A stretch of DNA of 19,934 bases from Candidatus Nomurabacteria bacterium RIFCSPLOWO2_02_FULL_42_17 (GCA_001786095.1 MFVN01000034.1:1-19934), one strand, 5' to 3'. Shown: positions 1-6,811, counted from the stretch's first letter. Notes: generated by a model not told the origin, from the sequence alone. Numbers and translations are program-made.

Positions 1-2
1 AT

Positions 3-1043
3 AATTACACGATTCTGTCCGGCTCAACGGCTGACACAATAATTGTTACCGCGACCACCTTAACGGTTACTACGACAGGCAGTTCTATTTTCACTTTTCG
101 CTCGGCTGATCGCTACCAGCTCAACAACAACGGAAATATAAACACAACTTGCGCCGCGACTTACAGCGAGGTTATTGTGTCCGGCGCTTACACCAGCTTA
201 GTTATCACCCCTGCGGCTACTGTTTGTAGTGGAGGTGGGGGCGGAGGAGGAGGTGGTGGGGGATCATCTGATACAACCCCACCAACAAGTACAACTATTT
301 CTATTGCCGCAGGAGCATCGTCAACCGCTTCTCTTGGTGTTACCTTGACACTTTCAGCTGTTGACGCCTCAACTATGCAGTTAAGTAATCTATCAAACTT
401 TTCCGACGCGATCTGGGAAACCTACGCTACAACTAAATCTTGGACACTTACTTCCGGAGAAGGAACTAAAACGGTCTATGCGCGTTATCGCGACTCGGCC
501 CTTAATGTTTCCACGGCCGTTTCCGACACAATCACGCTTTCGGCAAGCGGAACAACAACTGGCACAACGACTACCACCACTCTTCCCGCCGGATGTAATG
601 CCGGCGACCTCTTCAGCGGAACGACCGGCGCGGCTTGCGTGGCTACCACTACAACAACTACCACCACGACTCTTCCGGCTGGATGTTCAACAGGGGACTT
701 ATTTAGTGCGACGACCGGGACAGCTTGCGTGGCTACAACCACAACTAGCGGAGCGGGTACTTTAACTTCACTTACTCAAACTATGAAATTAGGAAGCAAG
801 GGTACGGAGGTCAAAACTCTTCAGATGATGCTTAATATGGCTACCGACACCGCAGTCGCTTCAACCGGCGTTGGTTCTGCCGGCAAAGAAACTACCTATT
901 TCGGCTCTCTAACCAAAGCCGCCGTGATTAAATTCCAGAACAAGTACAAGAGTGAAGTGTTGACTCCCATCGGCCTTACTTCCGGGACCGGCACCGTCGG
1001 CGCCATGACTCGCGCTAAACTGAACGCCCTCTACGGCAAGTAA
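3..1043 (+). CDS. Secreted Thr/Gly-rich protein with C-terminal peptidoglycan-binding domain (5' end outside window)
   Basis: The reading frame is open from base 3, so the start lies upstream of the window; the in-frame GTG at 177 is internal. The visible part runs from a beta-strand-like Ser/Thr region to an 11-residue glycine run (about 230-265), an Ig-like segment (about 285-545), and two tandem modules of the form LPAGC-x2-GDLFS-x-TTG-x-ACVA joined by long threonine runs (about 575-745). The last ~90 residues (from about 768) contain [12 protein letters not shown] and [13 protein letters not shown], typical of the PG_binding_1 fold. Each module has two cysteines that could form a disulfide. 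The Gly and Thr runs look like flexible linkers. Proteins of this build are common on Parcubacteria surfaces (family knowledge). The function is inferred as cell-wall attachment of an extracellular protein; the N-terminal activity cannot be seen. Confidence 0.8.
   Translation, partial: NYTILSGSTADTIIVTATTLTVTTTGSSIFTFRSADRYQLNNNGNINTTCAATYSEVIVSGAYTSLVITPAATVCSGGGGGGGGGGGSSDTTPPTSTTISIAAGASSTASLGVTLTLSAVDASTMQLSNLSNFSDAIWETYATTKSWTLTSGEGTKTVYARYRDSALNVSTAVSDTITLSASGTTTGTTTTTTLPAGCNAGDLFSGTTGAACVATTTTTTTTTLPAGCSTGDLFSATTGTACVATTTTSGAGTLTSLTQTMKLGSKGTEVKTLQMMLNMATDTAVASTGVGSAGKETTYFGSLTKAAVIKFQNKYKSEVLTPIGLTSGTGTVGAMTRAKLNALYGK
575..745 (+). repeat. Two tandem copies of a ~90-bp Thr-rich LPAGC module
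   Basis: The coding sequence repeats a 21-residue motif (LPAGC ... ACVA) followed by a threonine run of 9 and then 4 residues. The two copies differ at four of the 21 residues and at many third positions, so the duplication is not recent. The strand complement reads as a long Val-rich ORF, which is only a shadow. Confidence 0.75.
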
Positions 1044-1047
1044 TTCT

Positions 1048-1068
1048 TGTTGAGATTTGATTTCAACA
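1048..1068. repeat. REP-1 palindrome (RAYT 1 family), single copy
   Basis: A 21-nt inverted repeat with 8-bp arms TGTTGAGA / TTTCAACA (one G.T pair) around TTTGA, just after the stop of the surface protein. It matches the elements at 1543, 1778 and 2313 around and inside the transposase at 1609. Confidence 0.75.
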
Positions 1069-1071
1069 GAA

Positions 1072-1115
1072 CCCCCTGCCCCTTTTAGGGGCAGGGGGGT
1101 GGAGTTGATTTTTTT
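1072..1115 (+). terminator. Intrinsic terminator-like hairpin
   Basis: An 11-bp GC stem, CCCCCTGCCCC (1072-1082) with its complement (1088-1098) around a TTTTA loop. The T tract (1109-1115) starts 10 nt after the stem, so termination may be imperfect. It separates the surface protein from the gene at 1143. Confidence 0.55.
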
Positions 1116-1133
1116 ATTCCCGTTTTATATAAT
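1105..1133 (+). promoter_or_regulatory. Sigma-70-type promoter for the 1143 gene
   Basis: TTGATT (1105-1110), 17-bp spacer, TATAAT (1128-1133). The -10 box ends 9 nt before the ATG at 1143, leaving room for little or no leader. Confidence 0.7.
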
Positions 1134-1142
1134 ATTCACTCT

Positions 1143-1502
1143 ATGTCTAAAAGAAACATAATTATAACCATAATCGTTGTTTTGATTGTCGCGGTTGTTA
1201 TAACAATAACAGCTAACTTTTTAGCCCGTCAGGGAAGCTCCGAATACTCGCTTGTTAAGCTTACCACCGGCGAGCTCTATGTCGGCCGGCTTTCTTGGTT
1301 TCCGCGCCCGGCTATGAGAAACGCCCACCTCTTTCAAATCACCGCCGACCCGGAGGACGCAACTAAGCAAAATCCCCAACTGATGCCCGTGAGCGAATCT
1401 CTTTGGGCGCCTAAGGTGATTTATTTTAATCCCGAGCAAATTGTCATACGTGGCCACATCGGCAAAGACAGCGCCATCGCCAAAACCCTCCGGGGCAAAT
1501 AA
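1143..1502 (+). CDS. Small single-pass membrane protein, unknown function
   Basis: 119 residues. A short basic start (MSKRN) is followed by one very hydrophobic helix (residues about 5-28) and a soluble domain of ~90 residues that would face outward. The soluble part begins with SLVKLTTGELYVGRLSWFP, a beta-rich opening seen in small Parcubacteria membrane proteins, and has no cysteines or recognisable catalytic motif. The start is fixed by the -10 box just upstream; there is no Shine-Dalgarno sequence. It has its own promoter and is followed by the REP-1 dimer, so it is probably monocistronic. No function is assigned. Confidence 0.75.
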   Translation: MSKRNIIITIIVVLIVAVVITITANFLARQGSSEYSLVKLTTGELYVGRLSWFPRPAMRNAHLFQITADPEDATKQNPQLMPVSESLWAPKVIYFNPEQIVIRGHIGKDSAIAKTLRGK

Positions 1503-1542
1503 GCCAACTTTCCGGTTTTCCGGACGAGGAATTCTGGAATTC

Positions 1543-1586
1543 TGTTGAAATCAAACCTCAACAGCTGTTGAGGTTTGATTTCAACA
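1543..1586. repeat. REP-1 inverted dimer (BIME-like) upstream of RAYT 1
   Basis: A 44-nt perfect palindrome: two 21-nt REP-1 units in opposite orientation joined by GC. Each unit can also fold on itself (TGTTGA ... TCAACA). It lies 22 nt before the transposase start, and the downstream unit supplies the TTGATT -35 box. Between the 1143 gene and the dimer there is only a small TCCGG / CCGGA hairpin (1511-1524). Confidence 0.85.
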
Positions 1587-1602
1587 AAAGGTTTGTTAAA
1601 AT
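1575..1602 (+). promoter_or_regulatory. Promoter of RAYT 1, -35 inside the REP
   Basis: TTGATT (1575-1580) lies inside the palindrome; 16-bp spacer; TAAAAT (1597-1602). The GTG start follows 6 nt later, so the message would be leaderless. Confidence 0.55.
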
Positions 1603-1608
1603 TAAAGC

Positions 1609-2349
1609 GTGAGAAAAGAGCCTTTTGGTGAAAATTCAATAATCCATGTTTTTAACAGAGGTAATCGTAAGCAGAAAATTGTAAACGATGAAGGCGATCG
1701 CTGGCATTTTTTGCAGATGCTTTTTTATTTCAACGATAAATTTGCTCCAACCAATACATTTCGTACCCTCAAGGAGCTGTTGAGATTAGATCTCAACAGT
1801 CGGTTAATTTGGCCGGATGAGTGGTCAACAAGAGAAAATTTAGTAAAGATAATCGCTTTTTGTCTTCGGGATAATCACTTCCACCTCATTCTTCAAGAAA
1901 TAAAAGAGGGCGGAGTTACAAAGTTTATGCAAAAATTAGGCGTTGGAATGACGAATTATTTCAATACAAAACACAAGGAAACCGGACGGCTCTTTCAGGG
2001 TTCATACAAAGCTCGGCTTGTGGATACGGATAATTATCTAAAATATTTGAGCGTTTATATTCAGGTAAAAAACGTCTTAGAATCTTATCCGGGCGGTGTG
2101 GAAAACGCACTTTTAAATTTTAACGATGCGTATCAATTTGCCCTAGATTATAAATATGGAAGTCTTGGCGCGCAAATTTTTAAAAATTTGGAAACAAATA
2201 AAATTATCGATAATAAAATTCTAACGGATTTTTTTGAGAATGATGAGTATAAAAATTTTGCGAGGGATTGCTTGTCTCGCGTATCTTTTGATGAAAGCCA
2301 ATCTAAGCTCATTGTTGAAATCAAATCTCAACAGCTTGTTGAGATTTGA
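1609..2349 (+). CDS. REP-associated Y1 (HUH) transposase, RAYT 1
   Basis: 246 residues, GTG start chosen because it follows the -10 box by 6 nt and aligns with the N termini of the two other transposases here (basic start, then an H-x-F/Y-x-RG motif: IIHVFNRGN). The metal-binding HUH motif is H90-F-H92 in DNHFHLILQE. The segment that normally carries the nucleophilic tyrosine reads GVGMTNYFN: the expected Tyr is Met114, and the nearest tyrosine is Y117. The downstream GRLFQGSYKARL motif is intact. Such enzymes nick single-stranded DNA at REP hairpins (family knowledge). Codons 57-64 are made from an internal REP-1 palindrome and the last ~12 codons from the 3' REP pair. It may be inactive or a divergent subgroup. 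Confidence 0.85.
   Translation: MRKEPFGENSIIHVFNRGNRKQKIVNDEGDRWHFLQMLFYFNDKFAPTNTFRTLKELLRLDLNSRLIWPDEWSTRENLVKIIAFCLRDNHFHLILQEIKEGGVTKFMQKLGVGMTNYFNTKHKETGRLFQGSYKARLVDTDNYLKYLSVYIQVKNVLESYPGGVENALLNFNDAYQFALDYKYGSLGAQIFKNLETNKIIDNKILTDFFENDEYKNFARDCLSRVSFDESQSKLIVEIKSQQLVEI
1778..1798. repeat. REP-1 palindrome inside the RAYT 1 coding sequence
   Basis: A 21-nt perfect palindrome, arms TGTTGAGAT / ATCTCAACA around TAG. It is read in frame as residues 57-64 (about ELLRLDLN), between the N-terminal part and the HUH motif. The other two transposases have unrelated sequence at this point. Confidence 0.8.
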
Positions 2350-2357
2350 TTTTAATA
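2313..2357. repeat. REP-1 inverted pair forming the 3' end of RAYT 1
   Basis: A first 21-nt unit (2313-2333, TGTTGAAAT ... CTCAACA) is joined by GCT to an inverted second unit (from 2337) whose far end has decayed. The stop codon TGA of RAYT 1 lies in the second unit, so the protein ends in REP-encoded residues. The pair mirrors the upstream dimer at 1543-1586. Confidence 0.8.
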
Positions 2358-2366
2358 TGATATAAT
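2339..2366 (+). promoter_or_regulatory. Promoter for the 51-aa ORF, -35 inside the REP
   Basis: TTGAGA (2339-2344) inside the REP-1 unit, 16-bp spacer, TATAAT (2361-2366). The ATG at 2373 follows after 6 nt. Confidence 0.55.
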
Positions 2367-2372
2367 AAAAAA

Positions 2373-2528
2373 ATGTTCAACAAACATTTTTTCAAGATTT
2401 TGGTGACTTTCGCGGTAATTATTTTAATCGGACTGATTAGTTTGTATTTAGCAAACCGCTTAGACGAAACTGATACCGCGGGCCAAACCCTTGTGGTGGG
2501 GAATTGCCAAGAAAAGAGATTGTGTTAA
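2373..2528 (+). CDS. 51-aa single-pass membrane protein
   Basis: ATG at 2373 opens a 51-codon frame ending TAA at 2526-2528. It begins with basic MFNKHFFK, then a hydrophobic helix (about residues 9-26), then a short polar tail with two cysteines (GNCQEKRLC). There is a good -10 box 6 nt before the start and no Shine-Dalgarno sequence. Its 3' end overlaps the likely rplJ promoter and ends just before the L10 leader. No function is recognised. It could be a truncated relative of the small membrane proteins in this genome. Confidence 0.5.
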   Translation: MFNKHFFKILVTFAVIILIGLISLYLANRLDETDTAGQTLVVGNCQEKRLC

Positions 2529-2531
2529 TAT
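2504..2531 (+). promoter_or_regulatory. Probable rplJL promoter
   Basis: TTGCCA (2504-2509), 16-bp spacer, TAATAT (2526-2531). It lies in the last codons of the 51-aa ORF. Transcription would start at about 2538, directly before the L10-binding leader, which supports the call. Confidence 0.5.
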
Positions 2532-2537
2532 ACCGAT

Positions 2538-2640
2538 GTAAGGCCAAAGACAGCGGGCAATCTAAAAAATATAAGCCCCGCTTAGGTCATCTGTCCGCTT
2601 TTAGCGTACGGAATGATTCGACCGGCCAAGGTCGATTTTT
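2538..2640 (+). promoter_or_regulatory. Ribosomal protein L10 leader (autoregulatory mRNA element)
   Basis: The segment GGCCAAAGACAGCGGG (2542-2557) pairs with CCCCGCTTAGGTC (2576-2588) to give the internal-loop helix of the L10 leader family: a GC-rich helix flanked by AAAGACA on one side and TTAGGTC on the other. L10(L12) complexes bind this element and repress their own operon (family knowledge). It sits between the promoter and rplJ and is followed by an attenuator-like hairpin. Confidence 0.75.
2618..2640 (+). terminator. Attenuator-type terminator in the rplJ leader
   Basis: Stem TCGACC / GGTCGA (2618-2623 with 2630-2635), loop GGCCAA, then five Ts (2636-2640). It lies between the L10-binding element and the rplJ start, so autoregulation may act through premature termination as well as translation. 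Confidence 0.6.
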
Positions 2641-2678
2641 GTTTTACACTTATACATTAAAACCTAGAACCTATTAAC

Positions 2679-3203
2679 ATGGCATTAAAAAAAGAACAAA
2701 AAACAAATCTAATAAAAGAATTCAGCCAGTTGCTTAAAGATTCAGCCAGTGTGGTTTTTGTGACCTTCAAGAACATAGGTGTAAATGACACGAATTCCTT
2801 ACGCCGTAAACTTAAAGATCAAAGCGTGGGTTATCGTGTTGTCAAAAAAACATTATTGGGTCGCGCGCTCGCCGAGCTCGCGCCAACAGGTGAGACGCCT
2901 GCTTTAACGGGCGAAGTGGCTTTGGCTTACCTGCCTCCTGCTCGCGCAGGCGGGGCGCAGGCAGGTGGTCATGATAGTTTGGCTCCAGCGCGTGAAATTC
3001 AAGGCCTAATAAAAGAACATAAGGATAAACTTTCTATTTTGGGCGGTATATTTGAGGGAGTTTTCAAAAACTCAACAGAGATGATTGAATTGGCGCTCAT
3101 TCCGTCGCGCGAAGTTCTCTTAAGCCGATTGTTATATCTTTTCAATTCACCTATGCAACGATTAGCAATCGCGATTTCTGAGGTGGCAAAAACCAAGAAT
3201 TAA
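2679..3203 (+). CDS. rplJ: Ribosomal protein uL10
   Basis: 174 residues. L10 anchors the L7/L12 stalk to 23S rRNA and so helps recruit translation factors. The N terminus ([47 protein letters not shown]) fits the family well, and the C-terminal helix that binds L12 is present. Residues 84-96 ([14 protein letters not shown] region) are encoded by a compound GC-rich palindrome and have no counterpart in ordinary L10; without them the sequence would read [17 protein letters not shown], as expected. rplL follows after 32 nt; rplK and rplA are not upstream, where a RAYT region lies instead. There is no clear Shine-Dalgarno sequence. Confidence 0.95.
   Translation: MALKKEQKTNLIKEFSQLLKDSASVVFVTFKNIGVNDTNSLRRKLKDQSVGYRVVKKTLLGRALAELAPTGETPALTGEVALAYLPPARAGGAQAGGHDSLAPAREIQGLIKEHKDKLSILGGIFEGVFKNSTEMIELALIPSREVLLSRLLYLFNSPMQRLAIAISEVAKTKN
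2929..2966. repeat. REP-4 compound palindrome inserted in rplJ
   Basis: Outer arms ACCTGCCT (2929-2936) / AGGCAGGT (2959-2966); inner hairpin CCTGC-TCGC-GCAGG (2937-2950). Its reverse complement matches 30 of 32 bases of the element at 14666-14697 in the PAP2 gene. It is read in frame and adds about 13 residues to L10. Confidence 0.85.
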
Positions 3204-3235
3204 GAAATTTTAAATTAAAAATAAAAATTAAAAAT

Positions 3236-3616
3236 ATGGATGAACAAAATCAAAAATTTTCCGATATAATTTCCAAGATTGAAAAAATGTCGGTAATTGA
3301 ATTAAATGAATTAGTTAAAGTAATTGAAAATAAATTCGGCGTGTCGGCGCAAGCGATTGCCGCAGGACCTGTTGCTGGTCCGGCCGCTGACGCGGCCGAG
3401 GAGAAAGAAGCTTTCACTGTGCACCTAGTTTCAGCCGGCGAGAGTAAAATTCCCGTGATGAAAGTCGTGAAAGAAGTGCTCGGTTTGGGTTTGAAAGAAG
3501 CCAAAGATCTTGTTGACGGCGCGCCCTCGCTTTTGAAAGACGGAATGAAAAAAGCTGAAGCCGAAGAGTTTAAGAAAAAAATAGAAACGGCCGGCGGTAA
3601 AGTTGAATTGAAATAA
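3236..3616 (+). CDS. rplL: Ribosomal protein bL12 (L7/L12)
   Basis: 126 residues, the usual length. The N-terminal dimerisation domain (about 5-33, [19 protein letters not shown]) is followed by an Ala/Pro/Gly hinge (about 38-55) and the factor-binding C-terminal domain, with [20 protein letters not shown] and [14 protein letters not shown] closely matching the family. It forms the mobile stalk with L10. The 32-nt gap after rplJ is almost pure A/T and has no Shine-Dalgarno sequence, so initiation may rely on an unstructured AT-rich region. Confidence 0.97.
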   Translation: MDEQNQKFSDIISKIEKMSVIELNELVKVIENKFGVSAQAIAAGPVAGPAADAAEEKEAFTVHLVSAGESKIPVMKVVKEVLGLGLKEAKDLVDGAPSLLKDGMKKAEAEEFKKKIETAGGKVELK

Positions 3617-3636
3617 TATGATACAATTAAAGGCAT

Positions 3637-4275
3637 ATGATAGATGCCCTATCTAAACTCCTAGGTTCTGAAGCGCGAGTGAAGCTTTTGCGTTTGTTTC
3701 TCCAAAATCACGGGCAAGGTTTTGATTTGGAAAAATTAACCAGCCGAACTAAAATCACTGCCCGTTCTCTTCGCCCGGAACTTAAATTACTGGAATCGGT
3801 TGGTTTTATTCGGCGCAAAAAGTTTTTTATTGAAGTTACCAAAAAACACAAACACAGACCGCCACTCATACATAAGAAAAGAGTTCAGGGTTGGTTTTTC
3901 GAAGAATCTTTTCCGTATGCCCGCGCGTTTAAAGCATTGGTTGTTGATTCGGCTAAAGTCGTTGGGTCGGATTTGTCGCGTTTATTCCGTCATGTCGGCC
4001 GGTTGCGTTTGTTAGTAGTCGGCGGAACGTTTTTGAATGATGAAGTTGCACGGTTGGATCTTATGTTGGTGGCCGACGGGCTTAAACAGGCGGAGGTTGA
4101 ACGCTCTATGCGCGAACTGGAGGCAGAAATGGGTCGCGAGCTTAATTACGCGGCTTTTGACACGAAGAATTTCCGCTATCGGGTGGAAATGTTCGATCAT
4201 CTGATATCCGAGGTGCTGGCCGGCCCCCATAAAAAGCTTGTGGATAACTTAAATTTCCGTTTGCCGGGAAATTGA
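3637..4275 (+). CDS. Winged-helix DNA-binding protein with degenerate nucleotidyltransferase-like domain
   Basis: 212 residues. Residues 1-65 form a winged helix: LLGSEARVKLLRLFL, then ITARSLRPELKLLESVGFIRR as recognition helix and wing. A linker with a basic stretch (about 69-82, KKHKHRPPLIHKKR) follows. Residues 122-205 resemble a minimal nucleotidyltransferase fold: RLRLLVVGGTFL, then ARLDLMLVAD, where active enzymes have a G-S/G motif and a D-x-D pair. Only one acidic residue (D141) remains there, so catalysis is doubtful. A TACAAT box (3622-3627) ends 9 nt before the ATG. Probably a transcription regulator; its target is unknown. It follows rplL after 20 nt and may be co-transcribed. Confidence 0.7.
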   Translation: MIDALSKLLGSEARVKLLRLFLQNHGQGFDLEKLTSRTKITARSLRPELKLLESVGFIRRKKFFIEVTKKHKHRPPLIHKKRVQGWFFEESFPYARAFKALVVDSAKVVGSDLSRLFRHVGRLRLLVVGGTFLNDEVARLDLMLVADGLKQAEVERSMRELEAEMGRELNYAAFDTKNFRYRVEMFDHLISEVLAGPHKKLVDNLNFRLPGN

Positions 4276-4340
4276 TATAATTAGGGGGTTGTTAATTAAG
4301 AGGTCGAGTAAAATTATAATCATAATTTAAAGAGCTTAAT

Positions 4341-5027
4341 ATGGATTTACAATCATGGGGCGGTATATTTACGACATCACTTCAGGATTTCTGGGGAGGA
4401 TTCATAAGTTTCGTCCCAAATTTTATTTTTGCTATTTTGGTTTTTATTGTCGGTTGGCTCATTGGGTCGCTTATAGGTAAGACCGTAGGTCAGCTTATCT
4501 CGGCTTTGAAAGTTGATAAACTTTTCCAAAGCGCCGGCGCGGATCAAATGTTGTCGCGCGCGGGTTTGCGGCTTGACGTGGGTGGTTTCATTGGTTGGCT
4601 GGTCAAGTGGTTCATCATAATTGTTTTCTTGATGACCTCGCTTGATATGCTCAATTTAACCCAAGTTAGCACTTTTCTTAGAGAAGATGTTTTGGGCTAT
4701 ATTCCACAGGTGGCCATTGCCGCTTTAGTGTTGGTTATTGGGGGTCTCATAGCTGAAATTTTCTCGAAGTTTATGGCTTCAACAGTCAAAGCCGCGAGTA
4801 TGGAAACCGCCAATATGGTTGGCACAATCAGCCGTTACGCGGTTTGGATCTTTACTGTCATTATCGCGTTAGATCAGTTAGGCGTCGCGCAGGGTTATAT
4901 GCAAACCCTTTTCACGGGAGTGATTGCCATGCTAGCGCTGGCTGGGGGTTTGGCTTTCGGTTTGGGTGGAAAAGAATCTGCCAGTCGTTGGTTGGATAAG
5001 GTTCGTAGCGAGATGATGCATCACTAA
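4341..5027 (+). CDS. MscS-like / TM-helix repeat membrane protein
   Basis: 228 residues with about five membrane segments (near 21-47, 82-101, 119-143, 162-178, 186-210). The first and third resemble the conserved TM_helix repeat (PNFIFAILVFIVGWLIGSLI and IPQVAIAALVLVIGGLIAEI). The last helix, LALAGGLAFGLGGKESASRW, matches the pore-lining helix of small-conductance mechanosensitive channels. The cytoplasmic beta domain of a full MscS is missing; the protein ends ~18 residues after the helix. Likely a small tension-gated or structural membrane protein. It has weak -10 candidates upstream (TATAAT 4315-4320) and a strong terminator after it. Confidence 0.75.
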   Translation: MDLQSWGGIFTTSLQDFWGGFISFVPNFIFAILVFIVGWLIGSLIGKTVGQLISALKVDKLFQSAGADQMLSRAGLRLDVGGFIGWLVKWFIIIVFLMTSLDMLNLTQVSTFLREDVLGYIPQVAIAALVLVIGGLIAEIFSKFMASTVKAASMETANMVGTISRYAVWIFTVIIALDQLGVAQGYMQTLFTGVIAMLALAGGLAFGLGGKESASRWLDKVRSEMMHH

Positions 5028-5050
5028 ATTATCTTTTAGCGGACTTACGC

Positions 5051-5086
5051 AAAAACCTCCCCGACCCAGGTCAGGGAGGTTTTTGT
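5051..5086 (+). terminator. Strong intrinsic terminator
   Basis: Stem AAAAACCTCCC (5051-5061) / GGGAGGTTTTT (5074-5084) with an inner GACC-CA-GGTC hairpin. The A and T ends make it work in both directions. It closes the ribosomal-stalk transcription unit. Confidence 0.85.
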
Positions 5087-5091
5087 CATCC

Positions 5092-5114
5092 ACGGCAAGG
5101 ACCGTCCTTGCCGT
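5092..5114. repeat. REP-2 palindrome upstream of RAYT 2
   Basis: 23-nt palindrome, arms ACGGCAAGGAC / GTCCTTGCCGT around one base (C). Identical arms occur at 5808-5830 and 6887-6909. Confidence 0.85.
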
Positions 5115-5136
5115 AAACTGGTGTTTAGTATAAAAT
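5108..5136 (+). promoter_or_regulatory. Promoter of RAYT 2, -35 inside the REP
   Basis: TTGCCG (5108-5113) is part of the palindrome's right arm; 17-bp spacer; TAAAAT (5131-5136). ATG at 5143 follows after 6 nt. Confidence 0.5.
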
Positions 5137-5142
5137 TAAAAC

Positions 5143-5832
5143 ATGTTAAGAAAAACATCTTTTACTAAAGGTGAAAACTATCATTGCTATACTCGAGGCA
5201 CAGACAAAAGAAAAATTTTTCTAGATAAGGGGGATTATATCCGTTTTATTGTTCTTTTGTATATCTGTAATAGCACACAGCCGATTCATATAAGTAACTT
5301 CGAGTCCAAAAAACTTATGGAGTTTTTTGATTTAGAAAAAGAACGGTCACTTGTGGCCATAGGGACTTATTGCTTAATGCCAAATCATATACACTTACTA
5401 CTTCAAGAAGTAGAAAAAGGTGGCCTCAGTTTGTTTATGAAAAAATTACTGACGGCTTACAGTATGTATTTTAATAAAAAGTACCAGCGAAAAGGGGTTT
5501 TATTTGAGGGTTGTTTTAAGGCCGAGCATATCAATGAAGACAGATATCTTAAATATCTTTTCTCATACATTCACCTAAATCCGGTAAAATTGATTGATTC
5601 AAAATGGAAAGAACGCGGATTGAAGAATTTAAAACAAGCCAAGGGTTTTTTGAGAAATTATGAATACTCAAGTTATTTGGACTACTTAGGTATTGAACGG
5701 CCGCAAAATAAAATTTTAAATCTATCCGCCTTTCCCAATTATTTTGAAAATATAAAAGATTTTTGGTCCGAAATTTTCGAATGGCTTTCTTTTGGAGAAG
5801 ATTTTTCACGGCAAGGACCGTCCTTGCCGTAG
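5143..5832 (+). CDS. REP-associated Y1 (HUH) transposase, RAYT 2
   Basis: 229 residues. The N terminus has the family pattern (ENYHCYTRGTDKRKIF). The HUH motif is H82-I-H84 in MPNHIHLLLQE, and the catalytic tyrosine is probably Y106 in LTAYSMYFNKKY. The following VLFEGCFKA and SYIHLNPVKLIDSKWKE motifs are shared with RAYT 3, so these two are close relatives while RAYT 1 is distant. All key residues are present, so it may be active. The stop codon TAG (5830-5832) uses the last base of a REP-2 palindrome, and the final ~7 residues are REP-encoded. REP-2 copies lie on both sides. Confidence 0.9.
   Translation: MLRKTSFTKGENYHCYTRGTDKRKIFLDKGDYIRFIVLLYICNSTQPIHISNFESKKLMEFFDLEKERSLVAIGTYCLMPNHIHLLLQEVEKGGLSLFMKKLLTAYSMYFNKKYQRKGVLFEGCFKAEHINEDRYLKYLFSYIHLNPVKLIDSKWKERGLKNLKQAKGFLRNYEYSSYLDYLGIERPQNKILNLSAFPNYFENIKDFWSEIFEWLSFGEDFSRQGPSLP
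5808..5830. repeat. REP-2 palindrome overlapping the RAYT 2 stop
   Basis: The same 23-nt palindrome as at 5092, in the last codons of the transposase; its final T is the first base of the TAG stop. The two copies enclose the gene. Confidence 0.85.
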
Positions 5833-5929
5833 GCGTCCTTATTAAAGGTAATAAAACATTTTGTCGTTGTATTAATTTAGATAAAGCATTGAGTTTATTA
5901 AACAAGAATAAAAAACCTTATCAACAAAC

Positions 5930-6661
5930 ATGGACAAAATAATGGAAAATACCAACAAACTATCTCCGCCGGCGGTGATTTTGATAGTAAGTGTTATTTT
6001 TGCGATTGGTTTTGTTGTAGTGGATATAAAACAAGATGCACAGAAACTTGAAAAAAGCAAGTTGGAAACAAAACTTAAACAAGCGCTAGTAGAGGCGGCC
6101 AGTGCAAAAGCCGAAGCGGAAAAAGTCCAAAGAGAAGTAGGAGAAGTTTCTTTTAATCCTCCTGCAAACTCCGTTTTATGCAACGGCAAATACTGGACGC
6201 CCACATGCCCCACCGGGCAAACTTACTACTGCCCTCCGGCCGGAGACGCGCAGTGCATTGTAGAAAACACCCAACCATCTTCTGGGCTGCAGAATTTAAA
6301 AACTTGTATGGAACAGGCCATACAAGATTACCAAAAGATGGCGGCACGCGCAAAGATTGAGCAAGAACAATGCGAAAAAGAGGCCACCAGCCCGTTGGGT
6401 TCCATCGCCTGCTCAATACGGCATAGTCCACCCACTTTATCTATTTCACATTGCACAAGCGGTGGGACGTCAAATAATCAACCAACATATTCACCACCGC
6501 CAACTTATTCACCACTCGCACCGTCTGGGCCGTCGGCATTTGATGAAGCCCGTAGCGCTTTGGACAAAATTGAGCAAGAAAGACGCTTGAAAGATTTAGA
6601 GGACGCAGAGTTTAAACGCCAGATTGAGTGCCTGCAAAGCGGTGGAAGCCCCTGCTTTTAG
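5930..6661 (+). CDS. Membrane-anchored coiled-coil, Cys/Pro-rich protein of unknown function
   Basis: 243 residues. A single hydrophobic helix (about 14-32) is followed by a charged coiled coil rich in K/E/A (about 36-72). Then comes a cysteine-rich segment (about 84-109, CNGKYWTPTCPTGQTYYC) and a second group of cysteines near 126-175. A Pro/Ser/Tyr stretch (about 185-203) leads to a C-terminal coiled coil (about 205-232). Seven or more cysteines in an exported protein suggest disulfides. ATG at 5942 is an alternative start. No Shine-Dalgarno sequence or convincing promoter is visible in the 97 nt after RAYT 2. I do not recognise the family. Confidence 0.65.
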   Translation: MDKIMENTNKLSPPAVILIVSVIFAIGFVVVDIKQDAQKLEKSKLETKLKQALVEAASAKAEAEKVQREVGEVSFNPPANSVLCNGKYWTPTCPTGQTYYCPPAGDAQCIVENTQPSSGLQNLKTCMEQAIQDYQKMAARAKIEQEQCEKEATSPLGSIACSIRHSPPTLSISHCTSGGTSNNQPTYSPPPTYSPLAPSGPSAFDEARSALDKIEQERRLKDLEDAEFKRQIECLQSGGSPCF

Positions 6662-6664
6662 TAT

Positions 6665-6811
6665 ATAAGGAAGACAATCCCTGTAATTTTGTTTTGGGGT
6701 TTTTGGATTCTCTTTGTCTGGTGGTTGTTGGCGCAAAACAATAACGCACCAGATTATAGTGTTCCAAACAATGGACAGACGGAAAATATCTGCGTCAATG
6801 GTTACCGGTAA
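6665..6811 (+). pseudogene. Remnant of a small membrane protein gene (no standard start)
   Basis: In the same frame as the preceding gene, right after its TAG stop, codons read RKTIPVILFWGFWILFVWWL and then LAQNNNAPDYSV...ENICVNGYR to a TAA at 6809-6811. A basic N-terminus, a hydrophobic helix and a polar Asn-rich tail look like real coding. The only codon in the right place for a start is ATA (6665); TTG (6689) would cut off the basic residues. After the TAA the frame continues plausibly (CAHTYGGFP) to another stop. The C-x-NG-Y/K pattern echoes the Cys-rich segment of the upstream protein, so it may be a decayed duplicate. Weak evidence. Confidence 0.3.

Noticed and set aside
485-742. A minus-strand frame with long valine runs
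   Set aside because: It is the complement of the threonine repeats of the surface protein.
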